Shown here one piece after another: positions 26,196 through 34,551 of a stretch of 49,188 nt of DNA (its first letter is position 1; every line of letters starts with the position of its first letter). Below the pieces are notes generated by a model. That model had not been told where the DNA came from, searched no databases, and saw nothing but the letters and a program-made list of their open reading frames with translations. A program made the translations under genes and the position numbers. Source of the stretch: Bacillota bacterium (GTDB lineage Bacteria > Bacillota > Clostridia > Christensenellales > Pumilibacteraceae); contig WRAF01000014.1 in NCBI GenBank assembly GCA_009780325.1, positions 1 to 49,188 of the forward strand. The letters run 5' to 3'.

Positions 26196-28076
26196 ATGAA
26201 GAAACTAATTGCTTTAATTTTATCAATTTTATTAATGTTGTCATTATTGTTTTTTGCTGTTGCCTGTCAAGCTTATGTATACCTTAAGCAAGAAGAAGAT
26301 AATAGTGAGGATGAAACAGTAGAAATTGATAAATGTTGTACATGTGATGATGATAACGATATTAGTGATGATATCACAAATGATTTGTACATATGTGAAT
26401 GTGAATATCAAGTTGATGCTGATAAATGGGCGCAAATTGTGCAAAACACAAGCAAACTAACAGGCGGGCAATATGCAAATTTTGTTATGTCGTTTACTGA
26501 GCAAGAAAACATTGCAGTTGATAGGCATTATGCAAGGGCACACGCTAATCACAACATTGTATACAAATACAATGACAATGGACAAATTTTGTCAAGAGCG
26601 CACTCTCCGAGAGCATGGTTTTATCATGACCTTAGACTGCCATATTTTGACCAATATCAAATCCAGCATTTTGCGTTGCTTATTGCTATTCAAAACACTA
26701 TAAATCCAGGTCATATTAATTTAATGTCAAGAGTATTTTTGTTATTTTTGCTGTCAGAAAACAACGCAGATTGGTTTTGCTATAATGACGGAAGATTTTA
26801 TTTTAATCGTGCACTTAACTCTTCACTTTTTGCAGGGTTTACGACAACCAGCAATATCAGTTTTACGATTCAAGATCAAGTTGTCACCAGCTTTAATTTT
26901 GATGCTATTTGTGGATGCAGTCATTATATGAGACCAACTCGCCACCAAATTGATTTAACTTTTAATACAGCTAATATTAGTTTGCCTAGCATGCCAACGC
27001 CGCAAAATAGATTTGATACTCCTATTAATTTGTCTTATGAAATAGCGTATGATTTAATAGGTGACCATGCTTATAATCACCGTGTGATAGTTTCATTTCA
27101 AGTCCAAAGTTTAATAGACAACGCTTACAACCCAAACAATATTTGGTTTTTAGTGCGTATATATAATGAGGGCAGACAAGTCTCTCAATTCACTTTCAAT
27201 AGTTTTAGCGTCAATTTAAATAGGTCAAATTATAATTTAGTTGCAGGAAACACCTATACTGTTTATATCTATAGACCTAGGCGAAACTTAAATAGCGCAT
27301 CACATGTTTCAGCGCCTTTAGATATTACTTTTGATTTTGAAAGTGAGTTGTTTGATGGCTGCAACTGTGCGCATTGTAATTGCAGGGGTGCTTGTGCTAG
27401 ATGTGCATATTATTCTTTGCCTCCTAGCTTTTCAACATCTTCATTAAGAGTGTTTATGACTGCCGAAGCGTCTAAAAATAGCAGAGTATTTTCATATGCA
27501 GACTTTGATGGTTTTAGCGGGATTAGAATCACCAACAGCACTTTATACAATGCACAAAGAAGTCTGGTTTTTCAACTTGCAAGTGGCGGAATAGCTAGCG
27601 GGATAAATGAGATTTTGCTTGCTAGAGAGTTGCTTGTTGCATCTTATAAAGTTGACAGGGTTGAATTTATATTAGCTTGTTTTGAGTGCGGTGTCAATTT
27701 TTGCTATAGCAGAATAATGGTAATTTTGACATATGAAGCAAGCCGAAGAATTTTAAGACATATGGTTTTTAATAGATCGATAGACGACTATAAACCATGG
27801 TTAGAAATTTTTGACTATCCTAAATTTATTCATATTTCGAATAGTTCTGTTTCACGATTAGCTAGATATAATTTGATGCACAGGTATGGTATACCGGGGC
27901 ATAATCATGACCCAAGCTGGACAATCAACTATGCATCTTTTAGATTTATATTGACTTTTAGAATAGCTGAATCTGGGCGTGATAATATAATTGCAGCAAG
28001 AAATTTTTTAAGAGCGCACCATTATATAGGCAATGCTGATTTTATTTATTTTGGGACAGGTGGCGCAGGACATTAA
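26196..28076 (+). CDS. Large cysteine-rich lipoprotein, unknown function
   Basis: The ATG at 26196 gives a clear lipoprotein signal (MKKLIALILSILLMLSLLFF, then AVAC with the lipidated Cys at 24), so the 626-residue protein should be anchored outside the membrane. An acidic linker with CCTC (47-50) and ICEC follows. Residues 389-403 carry six Cys in the pattern C-x-C-x2-C-x-C-x3-C-x2-C, and more Cys pairs occur later (LACFECGVNFC). I recognise no catalytic motif. The upstream in-frame ATG at 26163 would put a hydrophilic extension before the signal and is unlikely. It sits between queA and yajC, downstream of an IS remnant. Confidence 0.78.
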   Translation: MKKLIALILSILLMLSLLFFAVACQAYVYLKQEEDNSEDETVEIDKCCTCDDDNDISDDITNDLYICECEYQVDADKWAQIVQNTSKLTGGQYANFVMSFTEQENIAVDRHYARAHANHNIVYKYNDNGQILSRAHSPRAWFYHDLRLPYFDQYQIQHFALLIAIQNTINPGHINLMSRVFLLFLLSENNADWFCYNDGRFYFNRALNSSLFAGFTTTSNISFTIQDQVVTSFNFDAICGCSHYMRPTRHQIDLTFNTANISLPSMPTPQNRFDTPINLSYEIAYDLIGDHAYNHRVIVSFQVQSLIDNAYNPNNIWFLVRIYNEGRQVSQFTFNSFSVNLNRSNYNLVAGNTYTVYIYRPRRNLNSASHVSAPLDITFDFESELFDGCNCAHCNCRGACARCAYYSLPPSFSTSSLRVFMTAEASKNSRVFSYADFDGFSGIRITNSTLYNAQRSLVFQLASGGIASGINEILLARELLVASYKVDRVEFILACFECGVNFCYSRIMVILTYEASRRILRHMVFNRSIDDYKPWLEIFDYPKFIHISNSSVSRLARYNLMHRYGIPGHNHDPSWTINYASFRFILTFRIAESGRDNIIAARNFLRAHHYIGNADFIYFGTGGAGH

Positions 28077-28194
28077 AAAATTAAATACTTTTTCGACAAA
28101 ATAATTGCTTATTTTAGTTGCTATATCTTCTGTTATATGTTAAAATCAATAATATTAAACTAGTATAAACTAATATTAAGAGGATGAAATTACA

Positions 28195-28620
28195 ATGAAT
28201 TTTTTATTAAATTTTAATTTTTTATTAGCTAATGGAGATAATGACGGTGTTTCTCCTTGGATGTGGGCGGTTATGGGTGTATTGGTGCTTGCGATACTGG
28301 TTTTTCCTATGATTACTAGACGTAAGCGTGGCAAACAGGTTAACGATTTAAGGACTACTTTAAGAATAGGTGATGAGGTAATGACAGCAGGCGGAATTGT
28401 AGGGACGATTGTTGAGATTATTGAGAATTCTCCAACAGATAAAGATTTTATTATTGAAACAGGTCAATCTGAAAATAAGTCACTGCTTCGTTTTGATTTA
28501 AGAGCGCTTTATGAAAATAGGACAAGGATTAAAGAACTAAAAGAAGAGGCGGCAAAACAAGCAGAATTGGCAAGAATAGCTAGAGAAGAAAAAAAGAGCG
28601 GCAATAACAAAATTAAATAG
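28195..28620 (+). CDS. yajC: Preprotein translocase auxiliary subunit YajC
   Basis: A 141-residue single-pass membrane protein associated with SecDF. One membrane helix (about 20-38, WMWAVMGVLVLAILVFP) is followed by a basic segment and RTTLRIGDEVMTAGGIVGTI, the conserved YajC domain. The charged C-terminal tail is longer than average. SecD and SecF, its usual neighbours, are not downstream. Confidence 0.9.
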   Translation: MNFLLNFNFLLANGDNDGVSPWMWAVMGVLVLAILVFPMITRRKRGKQVNDLRTTLRIGDEVMTAGGIVGTIVEIIENSPTDKDFIIETGQSENKSLLRFDLRALYENRTRIKELKEEAAKQAELARIAREEKKSGNNKIK

Positions 28621-28622
28621 AT

Positions 28623-28669
28623 AAAAAAACTCTAAGTTAAACATTTTATTTTTTCTTAGAGTTTTTTTT
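28623..28669 (+). terminator. Terminator after yajC
   Basis: The stem aaaaaaactctaag/cttagagttttttt encloses an 18-nt loop and ends in eight Ts. The A-rich left arm means it may also work on the opposite strand. Confidence 0.85.
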
Positions 28670-28729
28670 AAGGATAGTATTTTTCGTTTCAACAATTGAC
28701 ATTTAACACTTTTTGGGTGGATTCATAAT

Positions 28730-28839
28730 AAAAAGCAAGTTGCTTACAGCATGACAAATTTAAGTTTAAGCGGTTTACTAACTGCGTTTAATAGTCCAAT
28801 TAAAATTTAATGTCGTGCTTGTAAGCATCTTGCTTTTTT
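28730..28839. repeat. 110-bp imperfect inverted-repeat element
   Basis: aaaaagcaagttgcttaca at 28730 is answered at the other end by tgtaagcatcttgcttttt (ending 28839). The arms match over the outer 19 bp with one mismatch, and more loosely inwards to about 30 bp. It lies between the yajC terminator and the end of the penicillin-binding protein gene and contains no ORF. It could be a MITE-like repeat or the terminator of the minus-strand gene. Confidence 0.5.
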
Positions 28840-28888
28840 AAAAAATATTATTCTGCAATTTTCTCTTGACACTCCCAGTACCAAAAAC

Positions 28889-30901
28889 TTATGGCAAATA
28901 TCCTAATATAAACTCCCCAATCAACCTATCTTTTGGTTTTAGATTATCACATGCTATCACCATTTTATTATTTTTTAAATACTCGTGTGCATTTAAATCA
29001 ATTTGAATAATCGTGCTTGGTTTATTAAAGCCGTTATGTGCTGGCAGTATCTCTAAAATACGTCTAGCTATTGCGCTTGGATGAGTTGCACCATTGCTTG
29101 TGTTTGGCATTAAACCGCCGCATTTGGTTCCCATCCATACTGCTACTATATGTTCATCTGTGTATGCCACTACATATGCATCAGAATTTCCATTTATTGT
29201 CCCTACTGTTCCAGTTTTTGCTGCCCCTAAAGCCCCAATCCTTTTTGCAGTTCCTTTTAAGGCAGTTTCGCTTAATATACTATTGATAAAATAGGCGCTT
29301 TCAATACTAATTGCTTGTTTTTCTTTTTTAGAATTTTTATAAATAGTAATCCCATTTCTATCCACAATTCTATCAATATGAGTTTTTTCTATGTGTGCAC
29401 CATTATTTGCAAATGCTTGATAAGGGCTAATTGTTTCAAATAAGTTTACGCCTTTAGTTAGTCCGCCTAATGCAATACTTAAAGATGCATCTTTTTTATC
29501 AAATCGCATGCCAAGTTTCATTGCGATTTCTTTACAATATTCAATACCCAATAACTGTACTAATTCTACAGCAGGAATATTTTGTGATTGTTTTAAACTT
29601 TCGCTCAAATTTGTCCAGCCTAGGTTAATATCTTTAAAATTTTTAGGAGAGTAATAGCCGTTAAAATTTTTAGATTGGTCCAGAATTTTTGTAAGCGGAA
29701 CAAATGGCACATTGTTATTTTCATTAGTTGCTAGCAGTGAATTATTTGCTAGGGACAAGCAAAACTCTCTTTTTTCAAATGCTGGTGCATAGCTAATTGC
29801 AGGTTTAATTATTGAACCAGGCTGCCTAAAATGATTTTCTAGATTAAAATGCGAATTAGAAAAATTTACTAGCACCTCACCATATTTTGTCATGACTACC
29901 ACATGTGTTAAAGTATTTTCTTTGGTTTCAAAATTATAATTATTTATAATATTGGATATATTTTGATGCAGACAAAAATCTAGATTTGTATATATGGTAT
30001 AGCCCATCTCTAAAATTTCAGTGGTACTAACCCCTAAAATTTTAGATGCTTCAATTAAGATTGAGTGCCCATAGCTTTTTAAATTTGTTCTTTTTTTTGC
30101 AATGGGACTAATATTTTCATTTAAATAATGCAGTTCTTTTTCATTAATTCTACCACTTTTATACATTTGACTTAACACCAATTTTCGTCTTTCGTTTGCA
30201 TTATCTAAATTAGTATAAGGATTATATCTGCTAGGATTATTAATAATACCTGCTAAAAATGCACCTTCATTGATACTTAAATCAGTTGTATTTTTTCCAA
30301 AATATAATTTTGCTGCTGCTCCTATTCCATATGCTCCGTTTCCAAAATATATTTTGTTCAAATATATTTGTAAAATTTCTTCTTTGTTTAATTTTCGTTC
30401 TAGACTTCTGGCTACTCTAATTTCATTAATTTTTCTATTAAGATTTTTATCATGACTCAAATGCGTGTTTTTTATCACTTGTTGAGATATAGTTGATGCG
30501 CCTTCACTATATCTTTTATTCTTTAAATTTTTTCTTGCAGCTCCTATTATTCTATAATAGTCTATTCCGTTATGCTCATAAAATCTTTTATCTTCAATTG
30601 AAATAAATGCTTCCTTAACATGTGTGGGTATATTTTCAATTGAAACATAGATTTTATTAGAAACCAAATTTTGCCGAATCTCATTAGTTTTATCATATAT
30701 AACAATGGAATGCTGGTTGGTTTGTAATTTTGCAGTATCCAAAGTTTGATATCCCTTTATCTTGACCGCAGGCTCTAGCAGTAGCGCAGTAGTAAGCAAG
30801 GCAGTCAATGATAAAAAAGCCAAAACTAAGCATGTAACTATGATAATCTTTTTTGATTTTGAGTGTTTTAATTCTTTTTTATTTTTATGCTTTTTATCCA
30901 C
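28889..30901 (-). CDS. Class A penicillin-binding protein (glycosyltransferase/transpeptidase)
   Basis: The 670-residue enzyme polymerises and cross-links peptidoglycan outside the membrane. After a basic cytoplasmic start and one membrane helix (about 19-42), the GT51 domain shows EDKRFYEHNGID, EGASTISQQVIKN and RKINEIRVARSLER. The transpeptidase domain has SIIK (active-site SxxK) in RQPGSIIKPA, SQN, and KTGTVG. The start is GTG at 30901; an ATG one base upstream is out of frame. No clear ribosome site was seen. Confidence 0.93.
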   Translation of the reverse strand: MDKKHKNKKELKHSKSKKIIIVTCLVLAFLSLTALLTTALLLEPAVKIKGYQTLDTAKLQTNQHSIVIYDKTNEIRQNLVSNKIYVSIENIPTHVKEAFISIEDKRFYEHNGIDYYRIIGAARKNLKNKRYSEGASTISQQVIKNTHLSHDKNLNRKINEIRVARSLERKLNKEEILQIYLNKIYFGNGAYGIGAAAKLYFGKNTTDLSINEGAFLAGIINNPSRYNPYTNLDNANERRKLVLSQMYKSGRINEKELHYLNENISPIAKKRTNLKSYGHSILIEASKILGVSTTEILEMGYTIYTNLDFCLHQNISNIINNYNFETKENTLTHVVVMTKYGEVLVNFSNSHFNLENHFRQPGSIIKPAISYAPAFEKREFCLSLANNSLLATNENNNVPFVPLTKILDQSKNFNGYYSPKNFKDINLGWTNLSESLKQSQNIPAVELVQLLGIEYCKEIAMKLGMRFDKKDASLSIALGGLTKGVNLFETISPYQAFANNGAHIEKTHIDRIVDRNGITIYKNSKKEKQAISIESAYFINSILSETALKGTAKRIGALGAAKTGTVGTINGNSDAYVVAYTDEHIVAVWMGTKCGGLMPNTSNGATHPSAIARRILEILPAHNGFNKPSTIIQIDLNAHEYLKNNKMVIACDNLKPKDRLIGEFILGYLP

Positions 30902-31006
30902 ATATCTATTATTTGTCTAATATAGTAATTATATTTGTTGTATATGATGTCAATATAATTACAGCAGTATTTTGAAAATATTTAGTCACCATTACTTTTT
31001 ATTTTT

Positions 31007-31014
31007 CATATAAT
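31007..31014 (+). promoter_or_regulatory. Possible sigma-E-type -10 box before yunB
   Basis: CATATAAT (31007-31014) differs by one base from the mother-cell sigma-E -10 consensus CATACAAT. GTCACCAT (30985-30992) lies 14 bp upstream, where GTCATATT would be expected. YunB belongs to the sigma-E regulon in Bacillus, which is why this was considered. Confidence 0.35.
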
Positions 31015-31059
31015 GGAAGGGGGAGAATTGCACCCTAAAATATAATAGGCGGACTTATA

Positions 31060-31722
31060 ATGTTTAGGCGAAGAAGGAGATTTTTTACTAAGCGAAAAAT
31101 GATTGTGTTAATAAGCATTGTTTTAATTGTGCTGCTTGCCTATATGTTTATTGTGCGGTATGTCAATCCTGTTATTAGGGTTTTATCTGAAGAAAAAGTT
31201 AGAGAGTTAACTACATTAGCTATAAATGAAGCGGCTGAAGTTATTTTATTGGAGAGCGGACATGATAATGATGATTTGGTAGAAGTGATAAGAAACAATG
31301 AAGGGAATATAGAGATGCTAAGAGTAAACACTGTGGCACTTAATTTGATGGCTATGCGGGTGGCGAATTTATCACAACAAAGGCTTGCAGATTTAGGAGA
31401 GCAAGGGTTAAGAGTACCTATTGGAACATTGTCAGGGTTAACTTTTTTGGCGGGGCGTGGACCTGATTTTAATATAAGGGCATATCCTGTTGGGGCTGTG
31501 GATATTAGCTTTGCAACGCAGTTTATTAGTGCTGGTATTAATCAAACAAGGCATAAGATTATGTTAAATGTGGACACTGAAATGAGTGTGATTTTGCCTG
31601 GTGTACAGACATTTGAGACTAGGACAGAACTTATTTTAGTTGATAGTATTATTGTAGGGCAGATACCGGATACAGTGCTAAATATGGGAATGTGGGATAA
31701 TATACTTAATCTGGTACCTTAG
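31060..31722 (+). CDS. yunB: Sporulation protein YunB
   Basis: A 220-residue protein with a very basic N-terminus (FRRRRRFFTKRK), one membrane helix (about 13-31) and an extracytoplasmic domain containing YVNPVIRVLSEEKVRELTTL, PIGTLSGLTFLAGRGP and PDTVLN. This matches my memory of YunB, a sigma-E-controlled spore protein of Bacillus and Clostridia. AGGCGG precedes the ATG. Confidence 0.85.
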   Translation: MFRRRRRFFTKRKMIVLISIVLIVLLAYMFIVRYVNPVIRVLSEEKVRELTTLAINEAAEVILLESGHDNDDLVEVIRNNEGNIEMLRVNTVALNLMAMRVANLSQQRLADLGEQGLRVPIGTLSGLTFLAGRGPDFNIRAYPVGAVDISFATQFISAGINQTRHKIMLNVDTEMSVILPGVQTFETRTELILVDSIIVGQIPDTVLNMGMWDNILNLVP

Positions 31723-31802
31723 AAAATTATATTTTTCAATAGTATGAAAAATACTTCGTCTTTCAGTCGTCTGCGTGAATTGAATAAGCTAACTCAAAAA
31801 AG

Positions 31803-31846
31803 GGGTGTCAAAGCAAGACACCCGAACCGCCTTTAGGCGGCTTTTT
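31803..31846 (+). terminator. Double hairpin terminator downstream of yunB
   Basis: A stem gggtgtc/gacaccc (31803-31823) is followed three bases later by ccgcc/ggcgg (31827-31840, loop ttta) and TTTTT. The second hairpin is a normal intrinsic terminator. Confidence 0.7.
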
Positions 31847-31879
31847 AATGCACTAGGAAATATCGATGTGAAGGAAGGC

Positions 31880-31990
31880 TGCTAGCATCAACAAAAAGTG
31901 CGCAAATGCAAGATGCCCGAAGTGCCGCAAGGCGCAAGCCCGCAAAGACCTCATAGCACGGGCTTATGTGCCCTAAGGGCACTTTTGTTC
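31880..31990 (+). other. Hairpin-rich non-coding stretch ending in a terminator
   Basis: Stems aagcccg/cgggctt (31936-31965) and gtgccc/gggcac (31968-31982, then TTTT) follow a GC-rich segment that partly repeats 31796-31840 (gcaaga..cccgaa). The interval 31723-32128 contains no convincing ORF. It may be a small RNA or an accumulation of terminators. Confidence 0.45.
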
Positions 31991-32045
31991 TAATTTCAAA
32001 AAATGATAATGATTGTGTGGTTTTTGTATTTGATTTATATAGATT

Positions 32046-32085
32046 ATGATGATAATTAAACCGCTAAATGATTAATTATCATCAT
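32046..32085 (+). promoter_or_regulatory. 14-bp perfect inverted repeat upstream of pheS
   Basis: atgatgataattaa (32046-32059) pairs with ttaattatcatcat (32072-32085) across a 12-nt loop. No T run follows. It lies 44 bp upstream of the pheS -35 box and may be an operator. Confidence 0.4.
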
Positions 32086-32128
32086 TAGACAATGAAAATA
32101 ATTAGATTTAATTAATGCTATAATATGC

Positions 32129-32157
32129 TTGATTTTTATACTATTAAATGCTAAAAT
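32129..32157 (+). promoter_or_regulatory. Promoter giving leaderless pheS mRNA
   Basis: TTGATT (32129-32134), 17 bp, TAAAAT (32152-32157), then the ATG after 9 bp. A second possible -10 box, TATAAT at 32119-32124, has no -35 partner at the right distance. Confidence 0.65.
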
Positions 32158-32166
32158 AAAAACATT

Positions 32167-33219
32167 ATGATAGCAGAAATTAAAAATGAATTAGAGAAAA
32201 TTAAAGCAGAGTGCATTAATCAAATTGCACAGACTGACAGTTCTACTGCACTTTATAATATCAAAGTGCAGTTTTTGGGCAAGAGCGGCAAGCTAACGGC
32301 TCAATTGAAAAATTTAAGAAATTTTTCTGATGATGATAAAAAGATAATCGGGCAGGTTGTCAATCAAGTTAAAGCCGACTTAGAAAATGAGTTTTCTAAA
32401 AAAGAAAAAGCTTTATATAGTATAGAACTAGAAAAAAAGCTGCAAAATGAGAAGATTGACATAACTATTAATCGTCCTGGTTTTATAATGGGAAAACCCC
32501 ATCCTCTTGATGTATTATTAAAAAGAATCAATTCTTTTTTTGTTGCCAACGGTTTTATTATACAAGAAACTAGAGAGATAGAAACCAGCTTTTATAATTT
32601 TGATGCATTAAATACGCCAGCTGACCATCCTGCCAGAGAAGCTCAAGATACCTTCTTTTTAGAAGGCGGGGCGGGAAATATTTTACTGCGTTCTCAAACC
32701 TCTACAGGACAGATTAGATATATGCAAGAAAATAAACCGCCTATAAAATTGATTTCTCCAGGAAGAGTATATAGAGCAGATGAGGTAGATGCTACTCATA
32801 CTCCGTGTTTTCATCAATTAGAGGGACTAGTAGTGGCAAAAGGCATTAATATGGGGCATTTAAAAGGGACAATTTTAGAGTTTATGAAATTTTTGTTTGA
32901 TGAAAAGACAAAAATCAGATTTAGACCGTCATTTTTTCCGTTTACTGAACCTAGTGTAGAAGTTGATGCATCATGTTTTTCTTGTAAGGATGGCAATATT
33001 GACCCTGCTTGCAAGATTTGTAAGGGGACAGGTTTTCTAGAGATAATGGGGGCTGGAATGGTCAATAGACAGGTGTTAAAAAATGTAGAAATTGATCCCG
33101 ATGAGTATAGCGGGTTTGCGTTTGGTATGGGCTTAGATAGAGTTATGGCAATTTTGCATGGAATTAATGATGCTAGAGTTTCATTTGAAGGAGATATTAG
33201 ATTTTTAAAACAGTTTTAA
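32167..33219 (+). CDS. pheS: Phenylalanyl-tRNA synthetase alpha subunit
   Basis: PheS holds the catalytic core that charges tRNA-Phe, working as an alpha2-beta2 enzyme with PheT. The 350 residues have an N-terminal coiled coil, then motif 2 (LRSQTSTGQIRYM, ISPGRVYRADEVDATH), FTEPSVEVD and motif 3 (GFAFGMGLDRVMAI). A CxxC-x8-CxxC zinc-like insert (CFSCKDGNIDPACKIC) lies before motif 3, as in many Firmicutes. No ribosome site is present; a promoter abuts the ATG. pheT lies 2.2 kb further on. Confidence 0.96.
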   Translation: MIAEIKNELEKIKAECINQIAQTDSSTALYNIKVQFLGKSGKLTAQLKNLRNFSDDDKKIIGQVVNQVKADLENEFSKKEKALYSIELEKKLQNEKIDITINRPGFIMGKPHPLDVLLKRINSFFVANGFIIQETREIETSFYNFDALNTPADHPAREAQDTFFLEGGAGNILLRSQTSTGQIRYMQENKPPIKLISPGRVYRADEVDATHTPCFHQLEGLVVAKGINMGHLKGTILEFMKFLFDEKTKIRFRPSFFPFTEPSVEVDASCFSCKDGNIDPACKICKGTGFLEIMGAGMVNRQVLKNVEIDPDEYSGFAFGMGLDRVMAILHGINDARVSFEGDIRFLKQF

Positions 33220-33259
33220 AAAAGCAGCAATATAATAGTATAAAGGAGAGAGTAATAAT

Positions 33260-33370
33260 ATGAGAAATAAAGTAATTAGTAAAGTAGTGATGATGTGCAT
33301 GGCATTAATAATGCTGTTTAGTGTTGTTTTTTTTGGGGCAGGCAGCTGTGAGATATATAATCCTAGTTAA
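33260..33370 (+). CDS. Tiny lipoprotein signal-peptide ORF
   Basis: A 36-codon ORF beginning MRNKVISKVVMMCMALIM, with GGAGAG upstream and a lipobox GAGSC at about residues 26-30, ends six residues after the lipid Cys. Its stop (TAATG) overlaps the ATG of the next ORF. Either it is the signal peptide cut off from that ORF by a frameshift, or the two are coupled separate genes. It lies in the pheS-pheT gap. Confidence 0.55.
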   Translation: MRNKVISKVVMMCMALIMLFSVVFFGAGSCEIYNPS

Positions 33371-34107
33371 TGAATAGGGTAGAAGAACTAGAGAGAAGGC
33401 TTAAAGAAAAAGAGCAAGAGCTAGAAAAGGCAAGAGAGGCATATAATGAGTTGAGGCTGCAGCACCACAGGGATGGTGCTATTTGGGCATTAGAAGGGCG
33501 TTTTAATGAATTGCATAGATGGGATTGTTCTAGGGTTAATTGGGTGAGGATTGTAGGGTATTTTGAGGCTGGGGTAGAGGGTATAGAGGCGGCGGTGGAT
33601 AAGGATGAGATGGATAGGGTATTAGAGGAGGCTTTGGAGAGTATTGGGGAAGTGGAGGAAGGCAGAGTAGTGAGTGATGAGATTAGTGAGGAATTAAGTG
33701 AGAGGATTAGGCTAGAGGTGTTTGAGTTTTTATTATGGCAAGAATATGAGTGGTTCTATTATCAGACTGGTATGGATTGGGATATATTTGAGTATTTATT
33801 TCGGGACCATTTTTGGAATTTTTATCATATGGATAGATTTAGGTTTAGCTATTTAGGCTATTTTGATGGTGTAGTAATCATTGCTAATTTTCATGCAGCG
33901 ATATCTGGTGGGAGTATTAGTGATTCTCTTTGGAGTGAAGTGGTTGCTGGTATTGTATTTTCAACAAGTAGTTATCGACCGCTTCGTGTTTTCTTTAACG
34001 GGCGACTTATGTCATTAACAGAAGCATATTATGAATATCAATTATTGAATAGATGTGATATATTGATAATCAGAGAAAAATTTATTAACTATCATACTTG
34101 GCGGTAG
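33370..34107 (+). CDS. Coiled-coil protein, likely surface-protein module
   Basis: A 245-residue, acidic protein. Residues 1-35 form a charged coiled coil (RVEELERRLKEKEQELEKA). The C-terminal part (YLGYFDGVVIIANFHAAI to MSLTEAYYEYQLLNRCDI) resembles a small repeat domain I have seen in lipoproteins of gut Clostridia; its function is unknown. There is no signal peptide of its own, but the ORF just upstream supplies one in another frame. The coding strand is unusually rich in G and A compared with its neighbours. Confidence 0.55.
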   Translation: MNRVEELERRLKEKEQELEKAREAYNELRLQHHRDGAIWALEGRFNELHRWDCSRVNWVRIVGYFEAGVEGIEAAVDKDEMDRVLEEALESIGEVEEGRVVSDEISEELSERIRLEVFEFLLWQEYEWFYYQTGMDWDIFEYLFRDHFWNFYHMDRFRFSYLGYFDGVVIIANFHAAISGGSISDSLWSEVVAGIVFSTSSYRPLRVFFNGRLMSLTEAYYEYQLLNRCDILIIREKFINYHTWR

Positions 34108-34166
34108 GCATTAACAATTTAAAAAACAAAAACAAACAAAACAAATATAAAAGAGGAATAAAAAAG

Positions 34167-34364
34167 ATGAACACAACAAAATTAAGAAAGAAATTAATTA
34201 TGTCTATTTTAGTAATTATTTTATCACTAGCTGCGGTTTTTGGGATGACTGCATTTTCGTATTCTATGATGGACTATGAATTGCCCATCATAGATGACTG
34301 CTCTGATGCAATAATAATGAGACATGCAAGACATTTTTTCTTAAAATACTTGCTTGACAGATAA
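34167..34364 (+). CDS. Short exported peptide, probably a truncated gene
   Basis: AGAGGA precedes the ATG at 34167. The 65-residue product has a signal-type N-terminus (TTKLRKKLIMSILVIILSLA, then AVFGMTAFSY) and about 38 further residues without recognisable domains. It looks like the start of a surface protein whose remainder is lost. The 187 bp that follow (34365-34551) hold no gene. Confidence 0.4.
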   Translation: MNTTKLRKKLIMSILVIILSLAAVFGMTAFSYSMMDYELPIIDDCSDAIIMRHARHFFLKYLLDR

Positions 34365-34551
34365 TATCATATATGCTAAACTGGTAAATACTGTAAATTA
34401 TTATAAAGTGAAAATTTTCAAATTAGTCAAAAAAATATGATGGTAAAAATTATTTTTAAAATCTTTAACAAGGAAGTTGACTTTATGATAGGAGTCTCAT
34501 AAAATGTAAGGAAGGAAATTTTTTCTAACAAAATTTTGGAGGGAAATTTGC

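Noticed and set aside
31744-31836. 30-codon ORF starting ATG in the hairpin region
   Set aside because: No ribosome site, and the frame follows the hairpin stems; the sequence is better explained as structured non-coding DNA.
31796-31846. Possible T-box leader before pheS (gaaccgcc next to a terminator)
   Set aside because: The T-box core and a specifier stem are not visible, and a separate promoter lies between this hairpin and pheS.
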